From Ceratorhiza oryzae-sativae (lineage: Eukaryota; Basidiomycota; Agaricomycetes; Cantharellales; Ceratobasidiaceae): a stretch of DNA of 64,000 nt. The stretch is taken from NCBI GenBank assembly GCA_030998015.1, contig JARWMV010000232.1:1240001-1304000 (forward strand). The letters are read 5' to 3'. The first letter of the stretch is position 1; each line of letters opens with the position of its first letter. Positions 1 to 12,100 of this stretch are shown here, piece after piece. Both the position numbers and the translations under genes were made by a program. The notes under the pieces were generated by a model. That model did no database searches. It worked only from the letters and a program-made list of their open reading frames with translations, and was not told the origin of the DNA.

Positions 1-2130
1 GGCCATCGCGCTCGGCCGGCTGCATGTCCACATCCTCTTGCTGGTCGCGCTTCTTTTGCTCCGATTGAAGTTCCTTGGTCCCCTGCGGAGGTGTTTCTGC
101 TGACGGTCGTCGGGGAGCCACACGATCCTTTTCCTGGACCGGGCCGTCCCGGTGTGCTTCTTGCCGGCGCTGTGCCGTTTTCCGGCTGCAGTCTTCACAC
201 AGCCATTCGCCCAGAGCTTGAACCTGGTTGACATCCATCCCAACACAGCGAGCATGATACTGGCGGGTGGATGTATCAGCGCGGAACTTCCGAGGAATTG
301 TATGATTTATGACCTACCCATTGAATTGCACATGTGGGCTTGTCACAGCGGATCATTTCTCCCCACGAATCAGGGCGCCGACAGAGACACCACTCGCGCT
401 GTTTGTCTGCACCATCCTCGGGAGTGTCGTCCTGCCGCTCATCGTCATCGCGCTGGTTGGGTGGAGCAGGGCCTTGTCCAGCCGGTTTGCCAGGAACCGA
501 TCCCTGACCTTGCCATCGAGCAACATCCCCCCCTGGGTTGCCTGCACCCTTGTTCCAGTTCTCCAGAGCAGCATGAGTCAGAGGACTCCCCGTGCCTGAC
601 CCATGCCCGTTGGGCCCAGCATCACTTTTGCGTGTCTCGCTACGAGATATGTCTCTGCGATGGCGCTGGTGCTCAAATGGCTCTTGGTCGTCCTCGCTCT
701 CGAGCTCCCCTGAAGTTCGATTCGGCTGGTTGCGTCCCGGAGATGCCGGACGTTGAGATGCCGGAGGGCGGGATTCAAACGGGCGAGAAGTCTGGACAAC
801 CGGGGAGGCCGATGGAACCGAACTGAGGGGGGCGTGTTCGGCTAATTCGCCGTTGGTGGACAGTGATCCTGGTTGGGCTAATGTGAAAAACAAGGTTAGT
901 GGGGGTTCTAGAACATGCGATAGAAGGAGGATGCATACGTATGTGACGATTACGGACAGTAGACGCCCGTTGACCTTTCATGATAAAGTCGTGTTTACCC
1001 ATCACATGACGCCTCCAAAGGCTGCGCGCATTCGCGCCACTGTAGTGTTTGTCGCAGAATAGGCACCGGACGGCCTGGAGACCCTGCGGTGGGTCTAGAT
1101 TCGGGGGATATTCGGCGCCAAAGTCTGCCCGATCCAGGAATATACCGGGTTGCAGATCGGTAAACGAGACCTGGTAGGCCGCTGGTGGGTGGATGATAAT
1201 GGCCCCCGCGGGTGGCAATGCCGGCCTGTTGGGGAACGTATCGAGGGCCTGTTGGGGAGCTGCCGAGGGAGAGGGCGAGGAACGGGTGATTGACTCGGCA
1301 TTGGCTGGCCTACGCTGACGGGGGATCGGAATTGCGTCGGTGGACTCACGCCGGGCATGGCCCTGGTGGTAGCCTTGAGCCTCGGGGTGTGGGTAGGCGT
1401 TGGGGTCGCTGGGGGCATGGCGATGGCCTTGGTGGGACGGAATGCGGGTCGCGAGGTGCGGTGAGATGCTGGGGCCACGAGGGCCTTCCACGTGGGGGCG
1501 GGCGGGGTCGGGCAATGAGCCGGGCGGGTGGGTGTCGTATGGGCTGCGTCCGTTCGGGTGGTCGGACGGACCGGCAGCTGTGCAAGGGTCAGAAGCGACG
1601 CCGATGAGCTCGAGTGGCTAGACATTACCTGGCACAGTGAGGTGAGGCTGGCCGCGTGGAAGCCGGTACTGCGAGTCGTGTGGAGGGGGGTACCCGTCAC
1701 CATAGTCGTGGCGAGACCGACGGGCGTCTCGCGGAGGGCCCGGCGCGATCGGTGGGCCCGAGGCGGAGGCCGACGTCGGAAGGTCAGTCCGCTGCGCCTT
1801 GCGGCTCTGCCTGTCGCGCTCGTCTGTCTCACGGCTCCGCTTGTGGGAGTCTCGATACGAGCCATAATTCGGAAATGAACGCACGACTGCAGGTGGTTAG
1901 CGCACGCCGATACGGCCCTGCAGGCACTCACAAGTCGCACGGGCGTCCTCGATGCTGTCCCAGAACGCCTCTATCTTGTGCTTCAGATCGGCGGACTCGT
2001 CGCGGGCGGTCTGGGCGTCCTTGGTGGCGTCCTGGAGGGCCTGGCGGGTGTCCTCGAGCTCACGCCTGAGCTGGTGGTTCAGGTATGAGAGGTTCTCTAC
2101 CTCGCGTTGCCATCTCCCCTGATCGGCCAT
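1..2130 (-). CDS. PHD-finger protein with coiled coil and C2H2 finger (3' end cut by window edge)
   Basis: Probable nuclear chromatin reader. From the ATG at 2130 the reading passes introns at about 1887-1931, 1578-1628, 878-938 and 260-317, each restoring frame. The order is: a charged coiled coil (about residues 1-65), an Arg/Ser/Pro-rich low-complexity part, a C2H2-like finger (CLFC, then H-x4-H in HVMGKH), another disordered part, and a PHD finger near the left edge. The PHD shows C-x-C (WCLC), C-x4-C, HARC and CEDC, and the W/SWGEM/W pattern that in ING-type PHDs forms the methyl-lysine cage. H3K4me3 binding is therefore plausible, but inferred. There is no ING N-terminal domain, so this is not a plain ING protein. 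After the PHD comes a Gln/Glu/Arg-rich tail that leaves the window. Confidence 0.75.
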
Positions 2131-2275
2131 CGTGTGGTGAGCAGCGGACAGCGCAGCGGCAAGAGGTAGACGAGGTTAAGAACAGGTGCGATTGTGTCGA
2201 TCTCGCAAAGCCAAAACACGTGCTACACAACGAATTACAGTGCCACGTGCTCCTGACTCTCCATCCCGCCCGGCG

Positions 2276-3453
2276 CTAATCCGCATTCAACTTGCGCCCC
2301 ATGTCCCATCCAGCAGCAAAATGGTGCAGCCGGGCATCGATCAAATACCCTGTGCCCACACATCCATTAGACGTGCACTAGCCAAATCTGTTCCAACACT
2401 CACCCCGCGCCTCATAAGCTAGCGAACAGTCGCAAATTGAAAATATGACAATTAGCGCCAGCCTGTGTGTCATTCAAATCCGCTCACCCGTGAGTTCTGC
2501 GAGTAATTTGTCCAATTCAACTACCCTTTTTACAATATGCTCGCCTTGCTCTAATTTCTGTACCGGGTCCTCCCCTTCCTTGAGATCTACAGTGACCGCA
2601 ACGAGCTTCATGTTGGCGCTCGTCATACCTGGGATTGTCCCATCAGCACTCATCTCGGAACTTTTTGTTCATTTTCTTCTGACCCGGATCGCTAACGAGT
2701 AGTGGTGACACCTGAACCACACCCGAAGCTTTGTACCCGGTCTCTTCTTCCAACTCTCGGATCGCAGTCTGTTCGGCAGTTTCACCCGAATCGATCAACC
2801 CTGTTGGGTCCGCATCGGCTCAGCAGGGACATAGCACCCATGTTCCAAAGAACTCACCAGCGGGTAACTCTATATCAAATACATTTTCGTTGAAATCCGC
2901 GTCGCAACGGAAATTTGTGGAGAATAAACTTACCGATCACGTATGCGCCGACTGGTGGGCGATACTAAATATGAACATCGTCGCAATTTATTCCCACTTT
3001 CACGTCGATGAACGTACCTGTTCAATTATAACTGTCGACGGACGGAAGTTATCGGATTTGGACTTGAGGATCGCCAAGACAGCCACGCCTATTCAAAGCG
3101 CATTGGTTAGTGGAATTCACTCAATGTCGTCCGCGTGCTCACCATCAATTCCACCCTCGCTCCGTGTCTTTCGCGATGCAGATTCCCAAGCTCTCTGGAG
3201 GATTCTAATTTGCCCGGCGATCGTGGCTAGCGACACTTGCGCGCACCTCTTTCCCATCTTGGTCCTTCCAAGTCAATTTCTCTAGGGTGACCCACTTGGC
3301 GTCCTGGGCGGATAGTTCTTGCTTCTTCAGTACTTCTGGCTTTTGCGGCATGCTTCTTGTTGCTATAGAAAAGGCTCTTAGGCGTAGATGCAGTAAGCGG
3401 GGTTGGCAAGGCAGGAATGTGCGAGCATACACAATGGCCTGACGGAGCGTCAT
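2276..3453 (-). CDS. Nudix hydrolase, ADP-ribose/ADP-sugar pyrophosphatase type
   Basis: Predicted to hydrolyse ADP-ribose and related nucleoside diphosphate sugars to AMP and the sugar phosphate, as NUDT5 and yeast Ysa1 do. The Nudix box is complete once an intron is removed: G-x5-E-x7-REL-EEETGY, with the family [10 protein letters not shown] run just before it. An N-terminal stretch [16 protein letters not shown] matches the NUDT5 N-terminal strand region. The end includes [17 protein letters not shown] and a TAG at 2276. The ATG at 3453 adds about 35 Arg-rich, acid-free residues before a second in-frame Met (MPQKPEVL), so the long form may be mitochondrial and the short form cytosolic; this is inference. 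At least six short introns. It lies 145 bp from the PHD gene on the same strand. Confidence 0.85.
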
Positions 3454-3628
3454 CGTGATCTGGTGCTATACAGTACATCCGCAATCACGCGTCCAGGCTT
3501 GGCTAACGTAATATACCCCTGCGACTCTCATAATTAGTTGCCAAATTCAACAACGACGACCGTATCCAATCAGCCCTTCACTCTTTACATCTAACCACCA
3601 CTCTCTTTTCGAGCCCTACTGCCAAACT

Positions 3629-5190
3629 ATGCTCTCAGCCATCGCGCTTGCGCTGCTTACCACAACCGCCGGACTGGTTTCGGCTCAAGGTGGTCAAACG
3701 TGCAACTCGACTTCTCCGTGTCCTGCCTCAGCACCTTGCTGCTCGGAGTTCGGCTTTTGCGGATCTGGCTCCCACTTCTGTTTAGGCGGATGCAACCCGC
3801 TGTGGAGCAACAAGCCAACGTCTTGCGAGCCAAACCCAATTTGCAAAGACGCTGTGGTATGTTTTTCCTATCCACCTTTTTGTAGTCGACCAAGTCCAGC
3901 TGACGCTTTGATTCAGTACAAATTTCCAGATGCAACCTTGTCAAACATTCTTTCGAATGTTACACTCTATGATGGGAATGCAACGGCCCATGATTTCGTT
4001 CTCGAAAAAGGAAACATATTCAACACCAATGCGAATGGAGGTGAACTCGTCATGACTCTGTAAGGACCCCTTGCCTATATTTGAAATGTTATTTTTACTC
4101 CTGATCGATATAGTACCGAGTCAAATGGGGGTACCCGGCTGTCGTCAACCCGTTACGTTCACTATGGAACCATCACTGCTAGGATTCGTACCGGCAAGGT
4201 AAGGAATGTGCTCGTAGTTCAGGGTTGGATCTAACGGTAGGTGCAGTGGCCAGGGGTCGTCACAGCGTTCATTACCATGAGTGACGCAAAGGACGAGATC
4301 GACTGGGAGTGGCCTGGTGCACAAGTTACCGAAGCTCAGACAAACTTTTTCTGGTGGGTAACAATTTTTTCTGGGAGCATGCAACTGTAATTAACTAGAT
4401 CCATAGGCTTGCCAAGGCAAATTGTAAGGCTCAAGGATCAATTCAGGAACGCCGGGCTAAGAAATATTACGTTAGACTCTGCGTCGCAAGGGACAACAGT
4501 CAAGGACTTGAGTGATACGGTCAGGATGATCTTCCGCCTCCCGAAGCTCCACGCTCACCCCCCCTTTTTAGTATGTCAACTATCATACCTACACCATTGA
4601 TTGGCAAGAAGACGAGCTCAACTGGCTCATTGATGGAAACGTTGTGCGTACCCTAAAAAAGGCCGATACTCTGTCTGCTACAGGTACGTAGTGCTGAGGA
4701 TTACTCCGTACCTAAATTGATGAGTCGCACAGTCCCTGGTCGCTATGAATATCCTACCACCCCTGCACGCGTTCAGCTTAGCTTGTGGCCTGCCGGCATT
4801 GAATCAAGTGCGCAGGGTACTATCGACTGGGCGGGCGGCATGATCAACTGGCAAGATCCCGACTACCTCACTGCTGGGCAATTCTCGGCAATTGTTAGTG
4901 AAGTCACGTAAGTGTTCCAGCTTTGTATTCGCTTTTTAGACCCCCGTTGATCTATTCGAGCTTATAGTGTTAAATGCGCGCCTCTATCAGGGGTTGCCAA
5001 CAGTTCGGCCATGACTTCGTATGTCTATGCCGCAAACGACTCGACAGGGGTCCCGACCGTGAAGGTCACAAACCAGTCCACTTTGCTTGGCGGAGCCGTT
5101 CCTGGCGTTCGTGTTGGGCAAAGTTTCTGGTTCGGATTGAGTGTGGGGATGTTGTGTGCTGTTGCTGGTGTGTTCAGCACGTTGGTGTAA
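3629..5190 (+). CDS. Crh-type chitin-glucan transglycosylase, GH16 with CBM18, GPI-anchored
   Basis: Cross-links chitin to beta-glucan in the cell wall, as Crh1/Crh2 do. A signal peptide ends near VSAQ (residue 20). It is followed by a Cys-rich chitin-binding module of CBM18/hevein type ([11 protein letters not shown]) and then the GH16 domain with the catalytic motif DEIDWEW, whose two Glu are nucleophile and acid/base. YTIDW and LIDGNVVRT are also family-typical. The last residues ([21 protein letters not shown], with Gly-rich STLLGG before them) form a GPI-attachment signal. Introns lie at about 3857-3916, 4063-4113, 4199-4246 and further down. The splicing around 4350-4440 is uncertain because the usual Crh sequence after TNFF is poorly matched there. 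About 350 aa, near normal length. Confidence 0.85.
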
Positions 5191-5316
5191 ACCGATCACG
5201 AGGCTGGACCTTTGGTTTACTTTTGTCGCTCTTTCTTTGGTTCTCGGATGCACGGACTTGGATAGGATTGGGAGTTTGGTACGGATACACCATCGTAGAT
5301 CGTATATAATATACTT

Positions 5317-6676
5317 TTACGCCAACTTTTGGTCACGTTCCTTTTGAACTTCCTCTGGATCCACAACGACAACCACACGAAAACGCGCTGCACCCATGTT
5401 GGTATACGCGTCCTCGGCTCCAGCCAACGACGTGGTCTGGATCACACAGCGAACGCCAGTTTGGACACAGAACCGAAGCGTGTCGTGTGCATCCGTTGGG
5501 ATACCCGCAGTCCTGTGGCTGGTTAGCTGAAGATCGGTAGAATGACGGTGTAAATACATACCAGCCCCGGATAGACGCGCGTTTGATGAGGAATGGCATA
5601 AGCGGCAAGTCTATTCGCATAGATTTAGGTTCTCCAAGGAGTAAAACTTCAGCATCCTTCAACAAAATGAATGAGTGGCATGATTTTGACTGAATAAATC
5701 AAGCCGAACGCCCACTCGCCATTGCCAATACTTCAGTCACTCGCTTCAATGTTTCTTCCTCTGGTGCAGTCTGCAACACCACGTTTACTCCGCCTGGACC
5801 TGCACCTTGGCCGCCGAATGGGGCATCTACAACGCGGATAATCTCTTGTGCGAGTCGCTCGGTGTTGCTTGATATATAGGCTTCCGCGCCAAGTTCCATG
5901 GCCGCTTCACGCTTTGCCTCGGTGCGAGAGACGACAATTGGGCGCAAACCCATAGCACGAGACAGGGATATTGCGACGTGCCCCAACCCTCCGCAACCCA
6001 TAATTAGCACGGTGTTTCTAGACGGAGGAGACGCCTGATTAGTATACATGTGTGGGTGTATGCGCTACGCACCCAGGTTTAACCCGGGTGTGTCGTAGCG
6101 CATTGAAGCAGGTAAGACCGGCACAGAGAAGCGGGGCTTGGAGAGATGGAAGCGTGTCGGGATAGGGTACGAGAGCCGTGTGATGGACAACCGTGTATTC
6201 TGCTAATCCGCCGTCTCGTGTGAGAGCCGTAGCATGGGCTACGAGCCGGAGAACAGATCTAGTTGGATCATTTATCAATCGTATATGGATCGACACTAAC
6301 CCATTGAGCACCCTTGCGGATTTCCCTCTCTGCAATAATAGCATGTTCGGCACCTCCCAGCGTTCCAGCCGAGTCCGACTCGCTGCCCGATCTGCCACCT
6401 CCAAATCGACCCTTGGTTCGCACTTTCGCTTTCAACGTTTTCTCCAAGTACGACGATGCGACCAACGACCTCGTGGCCCGCGACAACAGGATAGCTCAAA
6501 CCAGGCATGCCCCCATTACGCAGGACAGCATCCCCACCACACAATCCAACGGTGATAACTTTGATCAGTACCTCTTGCGGCCCAGGACGTGGAACCGGGA
6601 AATCATCGAGTAGTGTCCAGGGTTGGTTTGGGCCGGTGCAGACCACCGCTTTTTGGAGTGGAGGGATATCAAACAT
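5317..6676 (-). CDS. Zinc-dependent medium-chain alcohol dehydrogenase
   Basis: NAD(P)-dependent oxidoreductase of the MDR/GroES-like family. Zinc ligands are visible: catalytic Cys in GLCGGD and His-Glu in AGHEVVG, and the structural four-Cys loop in CRTCYYCREGNPQGC. The Rossmann nucleotide site is GCGGLGHVAISLSRAMG. The C-terminal part ends in VVVVVDPEEVQKERDQKLA and a TAA at 5317. An in-frame TTG lies upstream, but the first ATG is at 6676 (MFDIPPLQKAVVC), which I chose. Four or more introns (about 5530-5580, 5665-5705, 6000-6060, 6270-6300). The substrate cannot be told from sequence; the cinnamyl/aryl alcohol dehydrogenase branch is the closest in feel. Confidence 0.85.
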
Positions 6677-6817
6677 GAGATGGTTGGGATGATCCAATAT
6701 CGCGCCGTTCGTGCCGAGCTGATGGTCAACGTGTGATTCTGATCAATTCAGTATTGATTCAATTGCGTAGAGGGTACAAAAGCCGAATATACAGCGTAAA
6801 CGCATATGGCCTTGTGT

Positions 6818-8546
6818 CTATGAAATCAACTTCCAAAGCTTCCAAGTCACAGCCGCACATAGAATACCGCTACTAAAAATAACCGCAACCATTTCCCTAA
6901 TCAGTAGCCTCCATTCTTTCACAAATTCGTTTGCAAGTTTCATATTTGGTGGTATTGATTCCGCCTCCAGGATGCCTTTAGCGAGATCCCCGTCCTCTTG
7001 TCTTGGTCTAAAGGCCGTTCGGCGCAGACCCAACTGCCAGCGTACCATTCGGGTTAGACCTTCCCGGGAGAGTCGAATATAACGCGCTTCCCAATTCCTT
7101 ATTCTATAGACCCTCCCGAAAAGATACGGCACCTTGGTTATGAAGAGTTTAATCCTTAGCCGGGTATAGTCTGTCAATGATGTACGCGGTACTTCCAAGT
7201 GATCCGCAAGGGGGTCTCCAATGAGGAAACGGGTCAAGGCGCAGTTGTGAGCTAGCGTAGACGGGAAAGGTGGCCGGTCAGAAATGGCGCGAAGGATGGG
7301 CATGGTCGGGGGTGGTAGAGTGACTGAAGTAGGGCTCGGGGCTTCTGGCTGGATGATTGGTGTGTCGAGTAGATGAACAACAACTGAAGCTAGAAACTTT
7401 TCACCAACCGACACGCTACTAAAGTGTTGTGAAAGGATGGATGGCTGGATACCTAGATAGAAGCCTATATGCCTCCACAGCGCTAGATAGTCTTCCTTTT
7501 CGGAAAGAGAGGGGTAATAGCCTTGGCGAGTGAGACACCATAGCGGAGCCTGGGAGGCTCATCAGAGAATAGTTTCAGAGCCGATTAAATACTCACAATC
7601 GAGAAGGATGCCAGGGTGGCTGCCATATCCTCTTGGTTGATAGGATAGCCATCGACATTAAAGTCATAAATACCTGGCTTGGGCTCGTGACGGTGCAGGC
7701 GCTCCATGATCCGGCGCCGCGCTACACCGTGAAGAAGTCGGACGCGCACGGTGGATTTCCATCCCTCCTCGCCGGGCACGAGCGCATGGGAACTATTTGA
7801 ATCTCCAAGTTTGCCATGCTCGCGTTCTGCCAGTGCAGCATAGCCGCCCATGGCGTCCAGTATCATTTGAAGCGTCTCGGTGAGCCGTTTAAAAGTCCTG
7901 TCATTCGTGGCTTGGTTAATTGAATATTTTCCATCCTCTTGTGATTTTCCTGGCACAAGGTAGGAGACCGAGTGCAAGACCCGGGTGATACGAGCGCTGA
8001 AAGGCAGATCAGCTGACGCATATATGCCCACCCTGATTCGGACAGACCTGGCGAATCCTCCAGCAAGACTGAAATGCATGAGGGCCGACAGGATCGGGGC
8101 AGAATGTTTGTAAAAGAAGGCTTGGCCGCGGAGGATCTGGGTGTCCGATGCTCGAACAGACTCGGGTGGTAGAGAGGTGACGTGATCCATGAAATCGCGT
8201 GCTGGACCAGGGCCCTTGGATGCCTGGAGCTGAACAGATTCGAGGAGATCGACACCTGTGCTCGAGTTGGGCGAGGGAAATGTTTGGACGAGTGCAGCAT
8301 CACAGGAAGGATCGGCGATGTGTCGCCACCTTGTGAGGCTGGTCAACTTGGGGCGTGCGAGTCAGCTGGTCTGGCGACTTACTGTTCAAGCACGGATGCC
8401 TTGACACAGTTGTCGTCCCACTCGAATAAATGATCCCACTTGCAGCATATGGTACCACGGAGCAAGCCTTCTGTCTCGGCACTGTCTTGTATGTGCACAA
8501 TTTCTTTTGCTACGACTGGCTTGGTAAACTCGCCGACTGGGAACAT
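6818..8546 (-). CDS. MpaB/rubber-oxygenase-like haem protein (DUF2236 family)
   Basis: Resembles the family that includes the ER-bound oxygenase MpaB and latex-clearing protein. These are helical haem proteins that cleave or oxidise terpenoid chains. Family-like blocks are RVRLLHGVARRRIMERL, then GYPINQEDMAATLASFS, then after an intron LWCLTRQGYYPSLSEKED and WRHIGFYLGIQPS. The conserved Arg/His cluster expected to hold haem is within the first block. Introns at about 8337-8380 and 7510-7585 join frames cleanly. The first in-frame ATG is at 8546, but the frame stays open and hydrophobic back to about 8697. A further 5' exon with a membrane helix is possible, so the start is the weak point. No other secondary-metabolism gene lies beside it. 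Confidence 0.65.
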
Positions 8547-9153
8547 TGCTCTGGGGTGGTTGTTCAAGACAAGCTGGTAGGAGCAAGCCCAAACGAACAA
8601 ACACGCGACTTGGGCCGCTGGGTATCCGGAGAACCTTGGGTCGTAGCCCAGATGGAGAGACAAGAGGAGAGGAGCCAGCCACGTGAATTCAATTCACGAT
8701 CGAACAAGCAAGTTCACATCACATCGGATGACCAGTTAGGCTTTTATCAGGCGCGGGGCGAGCCAGCTCGGGCACTCTGAGCTGCATCGAATAAGCGGCC
8801 TAGCAGTAGCAGGGCGATGTGGGAGTCTAGCTGCACGATCGTAGCCGTTGGAATTATTTAATGATATATATATTAATGCGCGTGTTTATTGTTGTTGGGT
8901 GTCCAGGGTCCGTCGGCGTGTGGGCCTCGTGCTGCGTCGTCCCGACCACGCCCGTCGATTCTCTCGTTAATTTTCTATTTTCTTCGTGTCTGGCACCGGT
9001 TGATGTGCGGCGTGCTCGGTGGTGCTCGGCAACTAGAAAAGTGTTGAATCTCGTCCCATCTCCTATCCCTGGCTGATCGCAGTCACCTTATTCTCGGCCT
9101 CGTGCCAACTTTCTTCCTGTCCGGCACCACTTCCGTGTCTCTGAGCGCCTGCG
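8547..9153. other. Divergent intergenic region
   Basis: Separates the MpaB-like gene (leftward) from the BTB/CAP-Gly gene (rightward). It is AT-rich around 8850-8880 (a tatatata-type run). The leftmost 150 bp may hold an unrecognised 5' exon of the MpaB-like gene. Nothing else is supported. Confidence 0.5.
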
Positions 9154-12100
9154 ATGGCTCCCGCCCCGCAGCCGCCCCCGCCATCCTCAACGGTCCTCTC
9201 GCGTGCCTTGGCCGTTTCGACCGAAATATGGCAAGACGAACTCAAACATCTGTTCGAGCAAGCCAAAACAAGGTACCCGGACGTTGTCTGGGACACGCTC
9301 GATGACGACGGGCGTTCGGAAGAGATCTGGGGCCACAAAGGTCCGCCGCCCTCGCCTTGTCTGCGCTCGCTGTCGCTAACGTCATTGCAGCCGTCGTCTA
9401 CGCTCGCGCTCCGCCTTCGTTCCAGGCGCGGTACTTTACCCCTCGGACGACCTCATCGAATTCCCCAACACCGTATTCGACGCAGCATCTATTGCCAGCA
9501 CAATCTACGCTATCTTTGTCCTTGCCTCCTGCCGATGGGGGGCCAGGTTCGCGTTCTCCGTCACCGTTTGGTGCACCACAACGCACGCAATCACCTGCGC
9601 CGTCCACCGGCAACGGCGTACTCTTACGTATACCGCTCGCCATGAACCCTGCGCTATTCTCCAACGAGCTCGAATACCTTTACACAGGCAGAGGAATTGG
9701 GGAAGCATTCGAATTTCTGTTTGACACATCCGCGGAAAACAGTAAAGCAAAGCGGACGGATTCAGTCATCGAAACGGAAAGGATCGAGAAGCTGAGGAAG
9801 GATCTGGTTTACATGTGGCGATCTAGGTTGTACAGCGACGTCCGAGTAAGTCAATTGATACGGTTCCTCGAATAGCGTCAGCTGACGTCCTGGTACAGAT
9901 CACCCTCACAGGAACTTTTTCGTCGAGCAACAATGAAGTCGCAACTGCAGTGTTCTCAAGCCATCGCTTCATACTAGTTTCCCGAGTTCCTTATTTCCGC
10001 ACCCTGCTATCTTCCACTTATGCGCCTGTCGGACAAAATATCTCTTCAGCGAATCCGCTCGCGCTCAGTCTTCCTTCGCCACCGTTCACTCCTGCATCTC
10101 TTCACTTTACGCTCGGGTTCATTTACACTGGTACCATGGCGTTTTCGCACCGAAATTGGGATCTCGATACTGCATTCCACATTGTGCGCTCGGCCAAATA
10201 CCTTCAACTCGACACGCTCGATTCCGAATCTCGTGCACGTATTACTGAAGACATGATGCACGGGCTGTTTCACGCCTATCTTCCATTTGAGGAATACGAG
10301 CGCGTGATACAAGGAAAGTGGGGCGAAGGAGGGTGTAAATGCAAACAATGCCAGCGACGGGCGCCGCGCGTCTTGGAATTTGCTCTCGGTGACGACGTGC
10401 GCGATAACATAATAGAGCGGGGCGCGCAGCGTGCTCTTGTCGGTATGTTTGGTGAAGGATGGGCCACATCAGAGTTCTTGTCGTTGCCGTTGAGGTTGAA
10501 GAACAACTTGCTCAAGGGCGTCAAGAATCGGACCACTCTTCAGAATATACTGCCTTTGTTACAGGCTGCAGCCGCTGGCCTTAGCAAGCTTTCCACGAAC
10601 TCGACTCCGGCAGCGGAAGCGGTCAAGGATCTCATACTCCAGGCGAGAAAACGGATCGATGAAGTGTTGTCCGGCTCTTTGGAAGAGTTTTTCGAGCAGC
10701 CCGAATGGGTCGCTTTACTCGAGAACGACGGGCAGCGATTTGGAGATATGGAAAAGTTTGAGATGGTCCTGGAATCGATCAGGCGCGGAATGACAGAAGC
10801 GAATGCTGGTTCAATCTATCAGGTGCGCAGAACTGACTTTTTGAAGTGGCTCTGTCTGACGCTTCTTGCACAGGCGCTTGTATCATCTGTCCTTTTGCGG
10901 TCTGATCCTGCTGGACAAACAATTCTGCAAAATGGCTCTCCTTTGAGAGCGCAAATCGAGAAGTTGAGGCATGAGGTTATTGCATGGATGAGGAAGCATT
11001 GGCCTGCCTTACGTGTCTCGAGTTGCTTCGAAAACCTCGAAGGTTGGGCGCTCAAAGAAATCAGTGACGGTAAGCTTGTTCTGAGTTTTGTTGAAGATCC
11101 TACTCATTCGATTGCAATGCGTATAAGAGCTCGATGTTCAGGTCGATGACATAGCAGGCCCCCACTCTGCACGCAGCGGTCCCACCACCCGCACCGGGCT
11201 TCGTGCTTCGATAGGTGTCCCGAAACCCGACGCCGATGCCGAGTCAATGAGTATACACTCGCTCCGGACCGGCGTGGTCAACCGCAATAATACAAATCCT
11301 TCACAAAACAGGCGAGAGCCCGTGGCATCGTCTTCACGCTCTGTCCGATCCATTTCATCGCGTCATTCTGCCTATGTTTCGCCCGGTCCTCCTACCCGGC
11401 CTGTTCCCACCGTCGCCAATCCGACGCGTTTGCGGCCAGTCACTGGGTCTGCGCGGACCTCCTATGCATCGAATGCCGAGGAGGGTAACCCTCGCAATTC
11501 AACTGCGGGCACGCCGCGTAGGAGTGGTGTGCCAGCTATGTCTCCTAATCCTCCTGCTGGGCGTCCCAAATCGCTTGCTCCCTCGATCATTTCAGTTCGA
11601 TCCACAGCTTCGACCGTTCGGCATAGTCATCGAAGCAAGGAGTCCCCCAACGAAGAGCACGCCCCTCCTCCCCCTCCTCCTGCTGTGGCCGAGCGCCCTA
11701 TTTCAACGGCTAGCAACACGTCATTCAAGACGGCCAATCCAGGTTCAGTTGGACTGGCACCGACACCTGCACGCAATCGAAAGGTATCGACTGCGTCAAC
11801 CGCGTCGAACCTTAGTGTCCACGCGAATAGCCGTCGACCGTCCAATGCGTCTGGTGCGCCGCTGACGCCTCGTTCACCTGCCGCGCGGACAGCCTCTGGT
11901 TCTAGCCAACCCTCAGGCGCGGGATTGTCGCGTTCAGGTACGGCAGCATCCACCAAGTCAGTATCAGCCCGACGTCCTTCGGCAGCACCGCCATCTAAAC
12001 CCCAGGTTACCCCGCCCAAAAAGGTGGCTGCGTCAAAGTCCAAGGCGCCGCCCAAGGCACCCGCCGAACCTGCTGTCAAACCGAGCACCACCCCGACTCC

